NCBI RefSeq assembly: GCF_001954275.1
Contig: NZ_MBEU01000006.1
Location: forward strand, 1-64,000
Length of the DNA stretch: 64,000 nucleotides
Direction of reading: 5' to 3'
From: Mycobacterium sp. IS-836
GTDB taxonomy: Bacteria > Actinomycetota > Actinomycetes > Mycobacteriales > Mycobacteriaceae
Shown here: positions 17,506-27,407 of the stretch, in pieces
Numbering within the stretch: the stretch's first letter is position 1
How the letters are laid out: every line of letters begins with the position of its first letter
The notes under the pieces: model-generated
Databases searched by the model: none
The model's input: only the letters and a program-made list of their open reading frames with translations
What the model was told of the DNA's origin: nothing
Program-made: the position numbers and the translations under genes

Positions 17506-20157
17506 TCAGTGCCGCTTGAGCCGGATCTTCCACCACACGATGGCGCTGTAGAGCACGCTCAACAGTGCGAGCATCGCCATGTCGAACAGCAGAATGTGTT
17601 TGGAGTGCTGCCAGACCGGGTCGTTGGTCGGGATCTGTTTGACCTTCACCAGTGACGGAAAGTCGATCGAGGACGCACCCCCGGCGTAGCCCCAGCGGGC
17701 GGGTGTCAGCCATGCGAGCTGCTCGAGACCGACGCGTTGGTAGACCGGGATCATCCCGCCGGACAACACCAGCTGCGACATGATCGACACCACGAGCAGC
17801 GGCATGATCTGCTCGTTGGACTGCGCCAGCGACGACAGCAGCAGGCCGAGCATCGCCGAAGCAACACAGGTGCCCGCGACGGTGACGAAAAGCGAGAACG
17901 TCGAGTTGCCAAAGAAGGGCGGGTCTGCGGTCGGCGCGCCCTTGCCCAGCCGCACGATGAACGTTGCGATCGCTGCCTGCGCGGTCGCGAAGACGCAGAA
18001 CACCACGATCTTGGCCAGCAGATACGCCGTGGTGGACAGGCCGACGGCCTGCTCCCGGCGGAAGATGGCGCGCTCGCCGATGAGGTCGCGGATGGTCAGC
18101 GCGGTGCCCATGAAGACGGCGCCGATGTTCAACAGCACCATGATGTACTGCGGCTGAGTGGGCGCGAGACCGAGCGGGTCGGCGGGGCCGAGGCCGGGTT
18201 TTGGACCTTTCACGGTCAGCGACAACGCGCCGATGAGGAACGGCAAGATCGCCAGGAAGATCGTGTAACCGCGGTCGGACACGACGAGGCGAACCTGACG
18301 GCGGGCGATCGTCGATAGCTGCCGCCACAGGTCGGTTTGGGGTGGTTCGCCCAGATCCGCCGGGCTCTCGGGAGCCGGCGCTTGCGACGACGGCTGGTTG
18401 CGTTCCTTGAAACGGCGGTTGGCCTCGTCGGGATCGGCGCCCACCTTGGCGAAGATGTCGGCCCAGTTGCGGGTCCCCATGGCCGCCTCGACCTGGTCGG
18501 GCGGCCCGCAGAACGCGGTCTTACCGCCGGGCGCGACCAGCAGGATCTGATCGCAGACGTCGAGATAGGACACGGAGTGGGTGACCACCAACACCACGCG
18601 GCCGGCGTCGGCGAGCTGACGCAGCATCAGCATGACCTGACGGTCCAGCGCCGGGTCCAGCCCGGACGTCGGCTCGTCCAGGAGCAGCAGCGATGGTTGG
18701 GTCAGTAGCTCCAGCGCCACCGAGGCGCGTTTGCGCTGGCCGCCGGAGAGCTTGTCGACCCGGGTGTCTGCGTGTTTGGTCAGCTCGAGTTCCTCGAGCA
18801 CCTGAGCGACGACCTGGGCACGTTCCTCTTTGCTGGTGTCGGGCGGCAGGCGCAGCTCGGCGGCGTAGCCAAGGGCCTGGTTGACGGTCAGCTGGCGGTG
18901 CACCACGTCGTCCTGCGGGACCATCCCGATCCTGCTGCGCATGGACGCATATTCGGTATGGATGTTGTGACCCTCGAAGGTCACCGAGCCCGACGTCGGG
19001 GTGGTGTAGCCGACGATCAGCCGCGACAGGGTCGTCTTGCCGGCGCCGGAACCACCGATGATGGCGGTGAGCGTCCCGGGCCGGGCGGTCAGCGAGATGT
19101 GGTCCAGAAGTTGCTTGCCGTGGTCGACGGTGAAGCAGACCGAGTTCACCTCCAGGCCGCCGGTGCGCGTCGCCGCTTCGGTGCGCCGGACCAGGGTGTC
19201 GCGGGTGAACACCAGGTCGACGTTGCCGATGGTGACCACGTCTCCTTCGGTGAGCACCGCAGACCCGACCCGCACACCGTTGACGAAGGTCCCGTTGACG
19301 CTGTGCGCGTCGCGGATTTCGGTGCCCAGCGGCGTCTGAGTCAGGAACGCGTGATGGCGTGACGCCAGCACGTCCTGGATGACGACGTCGTTGTCGGTGG
19401 CACGGCCGATCGTGATCGAGCCGACCGGCTTCTGTATCGCCCCGGACCGAGACGGCATCAGCGCCTGGAACATCTTCGTCGCGAGGTTGCCCACCTCCGG
19501 TTGCTTGGGGGCGGTGCGTGATATCTCGGTGTGCGGCGCGGCCGGCGCCGACGCCGCGGATCCCACACTCGGCATCTGCGGCGGCGGGAAGCTGGGTGGC
19601 GGTGGCGGCGCGCCGGGCGGAAACGCGGTCGGCCGGGCCGGTGGTGGCCCCGGCGGTGGGCCCGGATGCGGTCGACGCAACGGGGGCGCGGCGCGGTTCG
19701 GCGGGCGCCCCGGCGGGCCGGGCGGCGCGGGTGGAGGGCCCGGCTGACCCGGGGCCGGCGAGGGCGGCCACGCCGTTCCCGCGTGCGCCGCCACCGGGAT
19801 GCCCATCGACTCGGTGCGGGGCGGGCGACCCGCCATCCCTTGGTAGTGACCGATTTCGAAGGTCAGCTGCGGCCCGTCGGGATTGCCGATGTTGACGGTC
19901 TGGCCGTCGTGGATGTCGACCACCGGCACCCGGCGGCCGTTGACGAAAGTCCCATTGAGCGAACCGTTGTCGATCGCCAGCCACCTGCCCTGGTCGAAGC
20001 GCAGTAGTAGATGGGCACGCGAAATCAACGGGTGTGTGATGCGCATGTCGGCGCGGAGATCGCGACCGACCACCACGTCATGGCCCGCCGCGAAAGTCCG
20101 TTCCGACCCGTCGTGTCGAACGGTTAGCGCTGGCGGGGGTGCGGCGGTCATCGCCAC
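17506..20157 (-). CDS. FHA-domain ABC exporter, copy B (Rv1747-like)
   Basis: The 883-residue protein has the same plan as copy A: FHA1 (VGRDLRADMRITHPLISRAH), a long Pro/Gly/Ala-rich linker (about residues 125-205), FHA2 (IGRATDNDVVIQDVLASRHH), an ABC ATPase (GGSGAGKTTLSR, LSGGQRKRA, LLLLDEPTSGLD) and an ABC-2 membrane domain ending WWKIRLKRH. Both nucleotide-binding motifs and both FHA Arg/Ser/Asn patterns are intact. It is the promoter-proximal gene and, by the FAAGHDVVVGRDLRADM start, looks closer to M. tuberculosis Rv1747 than copy A does. Divergence from copy A is greatest in the linker and the last extracytoplasmic loop (from TPARWGYAGG on). Confidence 0.88.
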   Translation of the reverse strand: MAMTAAPPPALTVRHDGSERTFAAGHDVVVGRDLRADMRITHPLISRAHLLLRFDQGRWLAIDNGSLNGTFVNGRRVPVVDIHDGQTVNIGNPDGPQLTFEIGHYQGMAGRPPRTESMGIPVAAHAGTAWPPSPAPGQPGPPPAPPGPPGRPPNRAAPPLRRPHPGPPPGPPPARPTAFPPGAPPPPPSFPPPQMPSVGSAASAPAAPHTEISRTAPKQPEVGNLATKMFQALMPSRSGAIQKPVGSITIGRATDNDVVIQDVLASRHHAFLTQTPLGTEIRDAHSVNGTFVNGVRVGSAVLTEGDVVTIGNVDLVFTRDTLVRRTEAATRTGGLEVNSVCFTVDHGKQLLDHISLTARPGTLTAIIGGSGAGKTTLSRLIVGYTTPTSGSVTFEGHNIHTEYASMRSRIGMVPQDDVVHRQLTVNQALGYAAELRLPPDTSKEERAQVVAQVLEELELTKHADTRVDKLSGGQRKRASVALELLTQPSLLLLDEPTSGLDPALDRQVMLMLRQLADAGRVVLVVTHSVSYLDVCDQILLVAPGGKTAFCGPPDQVEAAMGTRNWADIFAKVGADPDEANRRFKERNQPSSQAPAPESPADLGEPPQTDLWRQLSTIARRQVRLVVSDRGYTIFLAILPFLIGALSLTVKGPKPGLGPADPLGLAPTQPQYIMVLLNIGAVFMGTALTIRDLIGERAIFRREQAVGLSTTAYLLAKIVVFCVFATAQAAIATFIVRLGKGAPTADPPFFGNSTFSLFVTVAGTCVASAMLGLLLSSLAQSNEQIMPLLVVSIMSQLVLSGGMIPVYQRVGLEQLAWLTPARWGYAGGASSIDFPSLVKVKQIPTNDPVWQHSKHILLFDMAMLALLSVLYSAIVWWKIRLKRH

Positions 20158-20180
20158 AACTCTAGCTGGTGCAACTGCCG

Positions 20181-21386
20181 TCAGCCTGCAATGTCAGGCG
20201 CCCCGGTAACCACGCAGTGCGTCCGGCTGTAGACCGTGGGCATGCAGCGATTGCAGTGCGTGCACGCCGAGTGCACGCCGTGCGCGGCGCCGTCGGCCGC
20301 GATCCGATTGACCAGGTCCGGCTCGGCCAGCAGCGCCCGGGCCATCGCGACGAATTGGAATCCCTCCGCCATCGCCAGGTCCATCGTTTCCCGGTTCGTG
20401 ATGCCACCGAGCAGGATCAGCGGCATCGTCAGCTCGGCGCGGAACAGCTTGGCGTGGCGCAAGAGATAGGCCTCGCGGTAGGGATACTCGCGAAGGAATT
20501 TCTTTCCCGTCATGCGGATGCCCCAGCGCAGCGGCGGCTTGAAGGCGCCGGCGAACTCCTTGACCGGTGCCTCGCCGTGAAACAGATACATCGGGTTGAC
20601 CAGCGAGCTGCCGGCGGTGAGTTCGATCGCGTCCAGCCCGCCGTCGTCCTGCAGCCATTTGGCGGTGGTCAGCGATTCCTCGGTGCTGATGCCGCCGCGC
20701 ACACCGTCGGCCATGTTGAGCTTCGCGGTCACCGCGATCGGCGTCCCCTCTTTTTCCACCGCGCGCCGGACAGCCATCACCATGCCGCGGGCCAGCTTCG
20801 CCCGGTTCTCCAGCGATCCACCGAACTCGTCGTCGCGGCGGTTGATCAGCGGCGACAGGAATGCGCTTGCCAAATAGTTGTGACCCAAATGGATTTCGAC
20901 CGCGTCGAAGCCCGCCTCGATGGCCAGGCGCGCGGCGTTGGCGTGCCCTTCGATGACGTCGTCGATGTCCTCGCGGGTTGCCTTCTTCGCGAACCGCATC
21001 CCGATCGGGTTGAAGAACCGCACCGGCGCCAGGGCGGTGGCCTTGTTGGAGCGGGCGTTGGCCACCGGGCCGGCGTGGCCGATCTGTGCGCTCACCGCCG
21101 CGCCCTCGGCGTGGATCGCATCGGTCAGCCGCCGCAGTCCCGGCACCGCCTCGGGGCGCATCCATAGGCCGTTGCCCTCGGTGCGGCCGCCGGGCGAGAC
21201 GGCGCAATACGCGACGGTGGTCATGCCCACCCCGCCGGCGGCCGGCAGCCGGTGGTATTCGATCAAGTCGTCGCTCACCAGCGCGCCGGGTGTGCGCGCC
21301 TCGAACGTCGCGGCCTTGATGATCCGGTTGCGGAGCGTGACCGGGCCCAGCTTGGCCGGCGAGAACACGTCTGGGGTCTCGGGCAT
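20181..21386 (-). CDS. NADH:flavin oxidoreductase, old-yellow-enzyme family (Rv3359-like)
   Basis: The 401-residue protein is an FMN TIM-barrel enzyme: [21 protein letters not shown] (strand 1), [21 protein letters not shown] (catalytic His and substrate loop), and [16 protein letters not shown] (FMN phosphate site). The C-terminus has [17 protein letters not shown], which has the spacing of a 4Fe-4S ligand set seen in 2,4-dienoyl-CoA reductase relatives, yet the FAD/NADPH domain of those larger enzymes is absent. ATG 21386 was preferred; another ATG eight codons upstream is possible. Divergent from folD; the substrate is unknown. Confidence 0.82.
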   Translation of the reverse strand: MPETPDVFSPAKLGPVTLRNRIIKAATFEARTPGALVSDDLIEYHRLPAAGGVGMTTVAYCAVSPGGRTEGNGLWMRPEAVPGLRRLTDAIHAEGAAVSAQIGHAGPVANARSNKATALAPVRFFNPIGMRFAKKATREDIDDVIEGHANAARLAIEAGFDAVEIHLGHNYLASAFLSPLINRRDDEFGGSLENRAKLARGMVMAVRRAVEKEGTPIAVTAKLNMADGVRGGISTEESLTTAKWLQDDGGLDAIELTAGSSLVNPMYLFHGEAPVKEFAGAFKPPLRWGIRMTGKKFLREYPYREAYLLRHAKLFRAELTMPLILLGGITNRETMDLAMAEGFQFVAMARALLAEPDLVNRIAADGAAHGVHSACTHCNRCMPTVYSRTHCVVTGAPDIAG

Positions 21387-21425
21387 GTGGGCAGCGTAAA
21401 CCTTGGCCATGGAACACTGTCAGGC

Positions 21426-22271
21426 GTGGGCGCAATCACGCTGGACGGCAAGGCCACCCGTGACGAGATCTTCGTAGACCTGAAGAAGCGCGTCGCCGAG
21501 TTGAGCGCCGCGGGTCGCACGCCCGGGCTGGGTACCATCCTGGTCGGGGACGACCCGGGCTCGCAGGCCTACGTCCGCGGTAAGCACGCCGATTGCGCCA
21601 AGGTGGGCATCAACTCGATCCGCCGCGACCTGCCCGCCGACATCAGCGCGGCCGTGCTCGACGAGACGATCGACGAGTTGAACGGCAATCCCGATTGCAC
21701 CGGTTACATCGTGCAGTTGCCGCTGCCCAAGCACCTCGACGAGAACGCGGCGCTGGAGCGCGTCGACCCCGACAAGGACGCCGACGGACTGCACCCGACC
21801 AACCTGGGCCGGCTGGTACTGAACAAGTCCGCGCCGCTGCCGTGCACCCCGCGCGGCATCGTGCATTTGTTGCGCCGCTACGACGTCGAGATCGCCGGGG
21901 CGCACGTGGTCGTCATCGGCCGGGGTGTCACGGTTGGCCGCCCGCTGGGCCTGCTGCTGACCCGTCGCTCCGAGAACGCCACGGTGACGTTGTGCCACAC
22001 CGCAACTCGCGACTTGCCCGCGTTGACCAAGCAGGCGGACATCATCGTGGCCGCCGTGGGAGTGCCGCACCTGCTGACCGCCGACATGGTGCGGCCCGGT
22101 GCCGCGGTGCTCGACGTGGGCGTCAGCCGGGTGGACGGCAAGCTCGTCGGTGACGTGCATCCGGACGTGTGGGACGTCGCCGGTCACGTGTCTCCGAATC
22201 CCGGCGGCATCGGCCCGCTGACTCGGGCGTTCCTGCTGACCAACGTCGTCGAGCTGGCCGAGCGGCGATGA
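21426..22271 (+). CDS. folD: Bifunctional methylene-tetrahydrofolate dehydrogenase/cyclohydrolase FolD
   Basis: The 281-residue protein starts at GTG ([13 protein letters not shown]), as in M. tuberculosis FolD, and interconverts 5,10-methylene-THF, 5,10-methenyl-THF and 10-formyl-THF. [14 protein letters not shown] contains the catalytic Lys, [10 protein letters not shown] is the substrate motif, and [17 protein letters not shown] is the NADP-binding signature. The next gene overlaps its stop (ATGA), indicating an operon with the DUF3017 membrane protein. Confidence 0.95.
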   Translation: MGAITLDGKATRDEIFVDLKKRVAELSAAGRTPGLGTILVGDDPGSQAYVRGKHADCAKVGINSIRRDLPADISAAVLDETIDELNGNPDCTGYIVQLPLPKHLDENAALERVDPDKDADGLHPTNLGRLVLNKSAPLPCTPRGIVHLLRRYDVEIAGAHVVVIGRGVTVGRPLGLLLTRRSENATVTLCHTATRDLPALTKQADIIVAAVGVPHLLTADMVRPGAAVLDVGVSRVDGKLVGDVHPDVWDVAGHVSPNPGGIGPLTRAFLLTNVVELAERR

Positions 22272-22549
22272 CCGCCAGGACCGTCCTGCGGGCGCAATGG
22301 CCGATTCTGTCGGTCGGGCTGATTTTCGCCGCGGCTTTGGTGTTGGTCGGGGCCAACTTCTGGCGCCGCGGTTCGCTGCTGATCGGCATCGGCGTCGGGG
22401 CCGCGGCGGCGCTGCGGTTGGTGTTGTCCGAAGACCGTGCCGGCCTGCTGGTGGTGCGCAGCAAGGGCACTGACTTCATGACGACCGCGATGGTCGGGGC
22501 CGCGATGATCTACATCGCGTCGACCATCGATCCGCTGGGGACGCGTTAG
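22268..22549 (+). CDS. DUF3017 small membrane protein
   Basis: This 93-residue protein has three predicted membrane helices ([20 protein letters not shown], a Gly/Ala-rich second segment, and [16 protein letters not shown]) with an intervening [16 protein letters not shown] loop. The pattern fits the actinobacterial DUF3017 family (Rv3355c). It is translationally coupled to folD. Function is unknown. The last four bases overlap the convergent DUF732 gene. Confidence 0.8.
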   Translation: MTARTVLRAQWPILSVGLIFAAALVLVGANFWRRGSLLIGIGVGAAAALRLVLSEDRAGLLVVRSKGTDFMTTAMVGAAMIYIASTIDPLGTR

Positions 22550-23055
22550 ATCCCCGGCGTGTAGTTGCCTGGGATGCCGGGCATGCCCCCAGGCACACCC
22601 GGCATCCCTCCCGGCATGCCCGGCATCCCCCCCGGCATGCCCGGGACCTGCGGCACACCAGATAGGTTGCCGTTGGCTATGTTTGCCATTTCGGTCGGGC
22701 AGTACGTCTGTATCGCGATCGTGGTGAACATCTGGGCCATTCCCGGCGATAGGCCGGCGCCCCGCACGCGCTGCACGGCCGCGGCCATGCTCCCGCCCGG
22801 CTGGGCGAGCATCGGGCAGATGGATTCGCCGACAGCCATCGCGTTGCCGGGTTGGCCGAAGTCGACGCCGGCGTGGTTCAGCGCGTCGATGAAGGCGTCG
22901 TCGGTCCCCGGGTCGGCCTCGGCGGGCGCCGAAAAGGCCGCGGCCATCGTGAGCAGGGCGGCCGTCGCCGCCAGCAGGCGGATCGTCAGGGGCTGACGGC
23001 GAAACACCCACAGCCAGTCCTGAGTTCGTGCCAGAGCCTTCAACAGCTTCCCCAT
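22546..23055 (-). CDS. DUF732 secreted protein with Gly-Met-Pro-rich tail (Rv3354-like)
   Basis: The 169-residue protein has a basic N-terminus followed by a hydrophobic signal peptide ending near AFSAPAEADP. A DUF732 domain with two cysteines (ESICPML and QTYCPTE) comes next, then a tail of about 35 residues made of MPG/VPGG/IPG repeats. It should be exported. DUF732 proteins are numerous in mycobacteria and have no known enzymatic role. The tail repeats come from 15-18-bp DNA repeats at 22556-22655. Confidence 0.8.
   Translation of the reverse strand: MGKLLKALARTQDWLWVFRRQPLTIRLLAATAALLTMAAAFSAPAEADPGTDDAFIDALNHAGVDFGQPGNAMAVGESICPMLAQPGGSMAAAVQRVRGAGLSPGMAQMFTTIAIQTYCPTEMANIANGNLSGVPQVPGMPGGMPGMPGGMPGVPGGMPGIPGNYTPGI
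22556..22655 (-). repeat. Short tandem repeat coding Gly-Met-Pro tail
   Basis: Imperfect units of about 15-18 bp built around GGCATGCC(C/G)GGCATCCC encode the repeated GMPG/GVPGG tail of the DUF732 protein. Such units can expand or contract by slippage, so tail length may vary between strains. Confidence 0.7.
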
Positions 23056-23268
23056 CCGTCCCGAGTGCGCTCAGGGCACTCAAATCACTTTGGAAACTTT
23101 GGTCTACTACTGTCACATTTACAACACGGGGAGATAAAGGTTTGCACACTATGCGTTTCGTGAACGCGACGTGCGCGAGACTTCGGTTATTGGAGCGGCT
23201 GTAGGTCGGCACGCGCCGACACGCGCGTCGACACCCGACTTTCGGGGCGAAATGGTCCAGAATCTGGC
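23056..23268. other. Intergenic region with promoter-like elements and a possible 17-codon leader
   Basis: Between divergent DUF732 and FAD-oxidase genes lies an AT-richer stretch containing ACTTTGGT (23096) and GTCACA (23112), a combination repeated at 24783. A short frame at 23151-23204 (ATG to TAG, MRFVNATCARLRLLERL) follows GGGGAGATAAAGG and could be a leader peptide of the oxidase gene, but nothing beyond its position supports this. Confidence 0.3.
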
Positions 23269-24741
23269 ATGACGACGAATCGCAGCCGTCCGTCTGACCC
23301 CGTGATCTCCCGTGTTATCTCCCGTCAGGCTTTGCTCCGCGGCGCCGTCGGAGCGTTGTTGAACGGGGCGGTGTTCGGCGGCACGCGTGCGGCGGCCGAC
23401 CCGGACCCCGGGTGGGACGGTCTGGCCTCGTCGATCGGCGGTGCTGTTCTGTTGCCCGCCAACGGAACTCAGTTCGTGACGGGCAAGCAAATCTTCAATT
23501 CGTTCTACGACAACTCCAATCCCGCTGCGGTGGTGAGGGTCTTGTCGCAAGCCGATGTGCAGAAGGCGTTGTCGTTCGCCACGGCGCACAACCTGAGGGT
23601 CGCGCCGCGTGGGGGAGGGCATTCGTATGTCGGCGCGTCCAGCGCCACCGACACGATGGTGCTCGACCTGCGCGGGCTACCGGGGGGAGCGAACTTCGAC
23701 GGCGGTAGCGGCAACGTCACGGTGACGCCGGCGACGAATCTCTATGCGGTCCACCAGGCGTGCGCCGCCGCCGGCCAGGCGATCCCCACCGGGAGCTGTC
23801 CGACGGTCGGCGTCGCGGGGCTGGCGCTCGGCGGCGGGATTGGGGCCGATTCCCGGCACGCGGGCCTGACGTGTGACGCGCTGAAGTCCGCCACCGTGGT
23901 GCTGCCGAGCGGCGATGTGGTCACCGCCTCGGCTAGTGACCATCCGGATCTGTTCTGGGCCCTTTGTGGCGGTGGCGGGGGCAATTTCGGTGTGACCACG
24001 TCGATGACCTTCGGAACGTTCGCTACCGCCGACAGCGACGTGGTCCGGCTCGATTTCCCGCCGGCGTCGGCCGTTCAGGTGCTCGTCGGCTGGCAGTCGT
24101 GGCTGACCGGCGCGGACCGAAACACCGGCGGAATCGTCGATCTCGCCATCGGCGCGACTCCGAGGTGCCATATCCTGGCGACCTGTCCGGCCGGCGCGGG
24201 ATCCGGGGTGGCCGATGCCATCAAATCGGCGGTCGGCGTGGCGCCCACCGCGGTGCAGACCAAGACGATGAGCCACATGGATCTGGTGATGTTCCTGGCC
24301 GGCGGCAGTTCGGCGCCTCCGCCGCGCGGGTTCGTCGCCGGATCCGACGTCATCGGTTCGGTGGATTCGGCTGCGGCCCATGCCATTGCCACCGCGATCG
24401 GGCAGTGGCCCTCTTCGGCGGGGCAGGCGTCGGTGCTCGTCGACCCGTTGGGCGGCGCGGTGGGCGATGTGGCCGCCGGAGACACCGCATTTCCCTGGCG
24501 TCAGCAGTCCGCGGTGCTGCAATGGTACGTGGAGCCGGCCGCAAGTCAGGTGTCCGCAGCCAATCAGTGGCTGAATTCCGCACACCAAGCGGTGCAACAG
24601 TTTTCGGTTGGCGGCTACGTCAATTACCTCGAGGTCAACACCCCCGCGGCCCGCTACTTCGGGCCGAACCTGTCGCGGCTGACGACCGTCCGGCAGAAGT
24701 ACGACCCGAACCGGATCATGTTCTCCGGATTGAACTTCTGA
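23269..24741 (+). CDS. FAD-linked oxidase, berberine-bridge-enzyme type, probably exported
   Basis: The 490-residue protein has a signal-like hydrophobic N-terminus ending RAAADP, then a PCMH-type FAD domain (about 70-250). RGGGHSYVGAS supplies His118 and GSCPTVGVAGLALGGG supplies Cys177. These are the positions that bind FAD doubly in bicovalent BBE-like oxidases. The C-terminus ends with a BBE motif (QKYDPNRIMFSGLNF). Such enzymes oxidise alcohols, sugars or alkaloid-like substrates and give peroxide. The N-terminal SRQALLRGA is not a true twin-arginine motif. M. tuberculosis seems to keep only fragments here (Rv3351c-Rv3353c), a point from memory. Confidence 0.82.
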   Translation: MTTNRSRPSDPVISRVISRQALLRGAVGALLNGAVFGGTRAAADPDPGWDGLASSIGGAVLLPANGTQFVTGKQIFNSFYDNSNPAAVVRVLSQADVQKALSFATAHNLRVAPRGGGHSYVGASSATDTMVLDLRGLPGGANFDGGSGNVTVTPATNLYAVHQACAAAGQAIPTGSCPTVGVAGLALGGGIGADSRHAGLTCDALKSATVVLPSGDVVTASASDHPDLFWALCGGGGGNFGVTTSMTFGTFATADSDVVRLDFPPASAVQVLVGWQSWLTGADRNTGGIVDLAIGATPRCHILATCPAGAGSGVADAIKSAVGVAPTAVQTKTMSHMDLVMFLAGGSSAPPPRGFVAGSDVIGSVDSAAAHAIATAIGQWPSSAGQASVLVDPLGGAVGDVAAGDTAFPWRQQSAVLQWYVEPAASQVSAANQWLNSAHQAVQQFSVGGYVNYLEVNTPAARYFGPNLSRLTTVRQKYDPNRIMFSGLNF

Positions 24742-24844
24742 CGCCTTCCGGTCGGTCCACCGTCGTTCAAATTTCTTGCGCCACTTTGGTTTCAGTAGTC
24801 ACAAACTAACGATTCTTGTCGGTGCGCTTGGATAGCTTCGCATT

Positions 24845-26221
24845 ATGAATTCCGGCGGGGTGGTCGACCGAGAGGCGATGACGGCTGCTTTTGATGCGTT
24901 GGACGCCGCACTCGACGTGGTCGCCGCGCTGGACTTCGATCCGCTGACCACGCCCGAACGCTTCCGTTTCTTGGAGCGCTGCGAACGGGTGCGTCGCCGG
25001 TTGCCGGCGGTGGAGCATCCGCTGATCAATCAGCTTGGCCGCCAGGCCACTCCGGAGGAGATGGGCGGCAAGCTCTCGCATGCGATGGCCGAGTGGACAC
25101 TGATCAGCCGCGCCGAGGCGTCCCGGCGCATCCGCGAAGCCGCCGATCTGGGACCCCGACAAGCATTGACGGGAGAACCCCTCCCTCCTGTGCTGCCGGG
25201 CGCCGCCGCCGGGCAGCGCGATGGGACGTTGGGCCCCGGGCAAGTCGCGGTGATCCGCCGCTTCTATCACCAGCTGCCCGGCTGGATAGATGATTCCACG
25301 CGCGACCAGGCCGAAGCCCAATTGGCCAAGCAGGGCAGCCAGTTTCGTCCGGAACAACTGGCCGGGCTCGCCGACACGCTGGCCGACTGCCTCAACCCCG
25401 ACGGAACCTACACCGACGAGGAACGAGCCCGGCGCCGCGGCCTGACCCTGGGCACCCAGGGCTCGGATGGAATGTCGCAGCTGCGCGGCTGGCTGACACC
25501 GGAGGCCCGCGCCACCCTGGAGGCGGTGCTGGCCAAGCTCGCCGCACCCGGGATGTGCAATCCTCTCGATGAAGCCCCAACGGTGGATGGGCCGCCCCCG
25601 CAAGAGGCCATCGACAACGACGCCCGCTCGGCGGGCCAGCGCAACCATGACGGGCTCAATGCCGCCCTGCGCGCCCTGTTGGCGTCGGGCGAGCTCGGTC
25701 AGCACAACGGACTACCGGCCTCCATCATCGTCACCACCACCCTGGCCGAACTGGAAGCCGCGGCCGGACGCGGACTCACCGGCGGGGGCACCATCTTGCC
25801 CATGAGCGACGTGATCCGCCTGGCGCGGCATGCCCGGCACTACTTGGCGATCTTCGACAAGGGCAAGGCCCTTGCGCTCTATCACGCGAAACGGCTCGCA
25901 AACCCCGCCCAGCGGATTGTGTTGTACGCCAAGGACCGCGGCTGCTCGGCGCCCGGCTGCGACGTGCCCGGGTACTACAGCGAAGTCCACCACGTCACCG
26001 ATTACGCGAAGTGCCGCACCACCGACGTCAATGACCTCACCTTCGGCTGTGGACCCCACCACCGACTGCTGCGACCCGGCGGCTGGACGACGCGAAAACG
26101 CGCCAACGGCGACACCGAATGGATCCCGCCCACGCACTTGGATCGCGGCCAACCGCGAACCAACACCTTCCATCACCCCGAGAACCTGCTGCGCTACGAC
26201 GAGGACGATGACGAGTGGTAA
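24845..26221 (+). CDS. 13E12-family protein: DUF222 plus HNH endonuclease
   Basis: The 458-residue protein has the N-terminal DUF222 helical domain (about 20-300) and a C-terminal HNH nuclease domain. [27 protein letters not shown]...[12 protein letters not shown] has two Cys pairs for structural zinc and the His-His/Asn catalytic region. The family is repeated many times in mycobacteria as the 13E12 repeat and is often thought to be mobile-element related. This copy is full length, with no frameshift. I saw no flanking terminal repeats or target duplication. It converges on a DUF3761 gene. Confidence 0.88.
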   Translation: MNSGGVVDREAMTAAFDALDAALDVVAALDFDPLTTPERFRFLERCERVRRRLPAVEHPLINQLGRQATPEEMGGKLSHAMAEWTLISRAEASRRIREAADLGPRQALTGEPLPPVLPGAAAGQRDGTLGPGQVAVIRRFYHQLPGWIDDSTRDQAEAQLAKQGSQFRPEQLAGLADTLADCLNPDGTYTDEERARRRGLTLGTQGSDGMSQLRGWLTPEARATLEAVLAKLAAPGMCNPLDEAPTVDGPPPQEAIDNDARSAGQRNHDGLNAALRALLASGELGQHNGLPASIIVTTTLAELEAAAGRGLTGGGTILPMSDVIRLARHARHYLAIFDKGKALALYHAKRLANPAQRIVLYAKDRGCSAPGCDVPGYYSEVHHVTDYAKCRTTDVNDLTFGCGPHHRLLRPGGWTTRKRANGDTEWIPPTHLDRGQPRTNTFHHPENLLRYDEDDDEW

Positions 26222-26225
26222 CTGC

Positions 26226-26543
26226 TCAGCTTGTCAGCCATTGGCGTACGCCGCCGTGGCCCGAGCATGTGCCCGTGTGGTGGGTGCTGAATGAATAGTC
26301 GCCATCGCGGCAGATCGCGGTGGCTCCGGAAGGTGGCCCACCACCTACGAGGCCGGGGGCACCGCCAGGGGGCAGACCCGACGATGGCCGAGGGATACAT
26401 TGTCCGTCCGAGTTTTGGTAATAACCGCTGCTACAACTGGCCAAGACCGCCGTCGGACTGCCGGCGACAACGGTTGACGCAATGCCTAAGGCTGACGCTC
26501 CAATCGCTGACGCGACGACGAGCACCCTAATCTGAACGCGCAT
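26226..26543 (-). CDS. Small secreted DUF3761 protein
   Basis: The 105-residue protein has a signal peptide (LVVASAIGASALGIASTVVA), a Gly/Pro linker and a C-terminal DUF3761 motif, AICRDGDYSFSTHHTGTCSGHGGVRQW, with two Cys likely in a disulphide. Proteins of this type are exported and have no known role. An inverted repeat TGTGAC-TCC-GTCACA at 26611-26625, about 70 bp upstream, may be a control site. Confidence 0.75.
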   Translation of the reverse strand: MRVQIRVLVVASAIGASALGIASTVVAGSPTAVLASCSSGYYQNSDGQCIPRPSSGLPPGGAPGLVGGGPPSGATAICRDGDYSFSTHHTGTCSGHGGVRQWLTS

Positions 26544-26610
26544 ATCGAACCCCGTACAAAACTGCGTTGATTGTCAGGCACCCGAAGCCTGCGGGAGAGC
26601 CTAACGTTTC

Positions 26611-26625
26611 TGTGACTCCGTCACA
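26611..26625. promoter_or_regulatory. Inverted repeat upstream of the DUF3761 gene
   Basis: TGTGACTCCGTCACA is a perfect 6-bp inverted repeat with a 3-bp centre. It looks like a CRP/Cmr site (TGTGA-N6-TCACA), but the spacer between TGTGA and TCACA is five, not six, bases. The binder is therefore uncertain. Confidence 0.4.
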
Positions 26626-26663
26626 TGAATTCGAGCAACAAAGTTCGGCGGGCTGACTCGGCC

Positions 26664-27407
26664 CTACTCGGCCAGCGTCGCGCGGATGCAGACGGTGACG
26701 TAGGGCATCGCCAGGCCGGTGGAATTCGCCAGTGCCGGATGGGTGGCCAGCAACTCGCGCACCTGGTCAAGCGTCCTGGTGCGGACCTCGGTGGGGGAGG
26801 TAATGCAGTAACTGCGGGAAGCCACCAGGTCGATCAGCGCTTGCGGGGTAAGGTAATTCGTCCATTCGACTTGATGGCGCTCCGACTCGGCGAATGGCGC
26901 GGGCAACCCGACGTCGAATCGACCCCTGTCGCCATCGCTGCCGATGATCTCGCCCAATTCGCGTACCCAGCCGAGCCTTTCGTCACGGGTGTTCCACACC
27001 AGGCCCAACCGGCCGCCAGGCCGCAGCACCCGGGCCACCTCCGGAATAGCGCGCTCGGGATCCACCCAATGCCACGCCTGGGCGACCAGGACCGCGTCAA
27101 CGCTGTTGTCCTCCAACGGAATCTCCTCGGCGGTGCCCAGCACCGCGCGAGTCTCCGGCAGCGAACTACGCAGCACCTCCAGCATGTCCGGAATCGGGTC
27201 GACGGCCACCACGTCCAGGCCCCGCTCCACCAGGCGTGTGGTCAGCTTGCCGGTACCCGCACCGAGGTCGAGCACGTGGCGCGCGCCGCGCGGCAACAAC
27301 CAGTCGATCGCCTCGGGCGGATACGACGGACGGCCACGCTCATAGGCAGCAGCTGCTGAGCCGAACGACAGCGAGCGGTCGTGCCTGGGGCGGGTCACCT
27401 TTGTCAC
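26664..27407 (-). CDS. Class I SAM-dependent methyltransferase (Rv3342-like)
   Basis: The 247-residue protein has motif [21 protein letters not shown], acidic VDPIPDML, and the [30 protein letters not shown] segment common to UbiE/SmtA-like methyltransferases. The GTG start overlaps the stop of metX copy 1 (GTGA), so it is the last gene of the riboswitch-led methionine operon. Co-expression with SAM-precursor genes is logical, but the substrate is unknown. Confidence 0.82.
   Translation of the reverse strand: MTKVTRPRHDRSLSFGSAAAAYERGRPSYPPEAIDWLLPRGARHVLDLGAGTGKLTTRLVERGLDVVAVDPIPDMLEVLRSSLPETRAVLGTAEEIPLEDNSVDAVLVAQAWHWVDPERAIPEVARVLRPGGRLGLVWNTRDERLGWVRELGEIIGSDGDRGRFDVGLPAPFAESERHQVEWTNYLTPQALIDLVASRSYCITSPTEVRTRTLDQVRELLATHPALANSTGLAMPYVTVCIRATLAE

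Noticed and set aside
22556-22655. CRISPR-like repeat
   Set aside because: Units are short, contiguous, coding and in frame, with no spacers; they encode a Gly-Met-Pro tail.
24845-26221. 13E12 gene as an active mobile element
   Set aside because: No terminal inverted repeats, target duplication or transposase-like domain were seen; it is recorded as a repeated protein family only.
26611-26625. CRP (cAMP receptor) site
   Set aside because: The spacer between TGTGA and TCACA is five instead of six bases, so only a generic inverted repeat is claimed.
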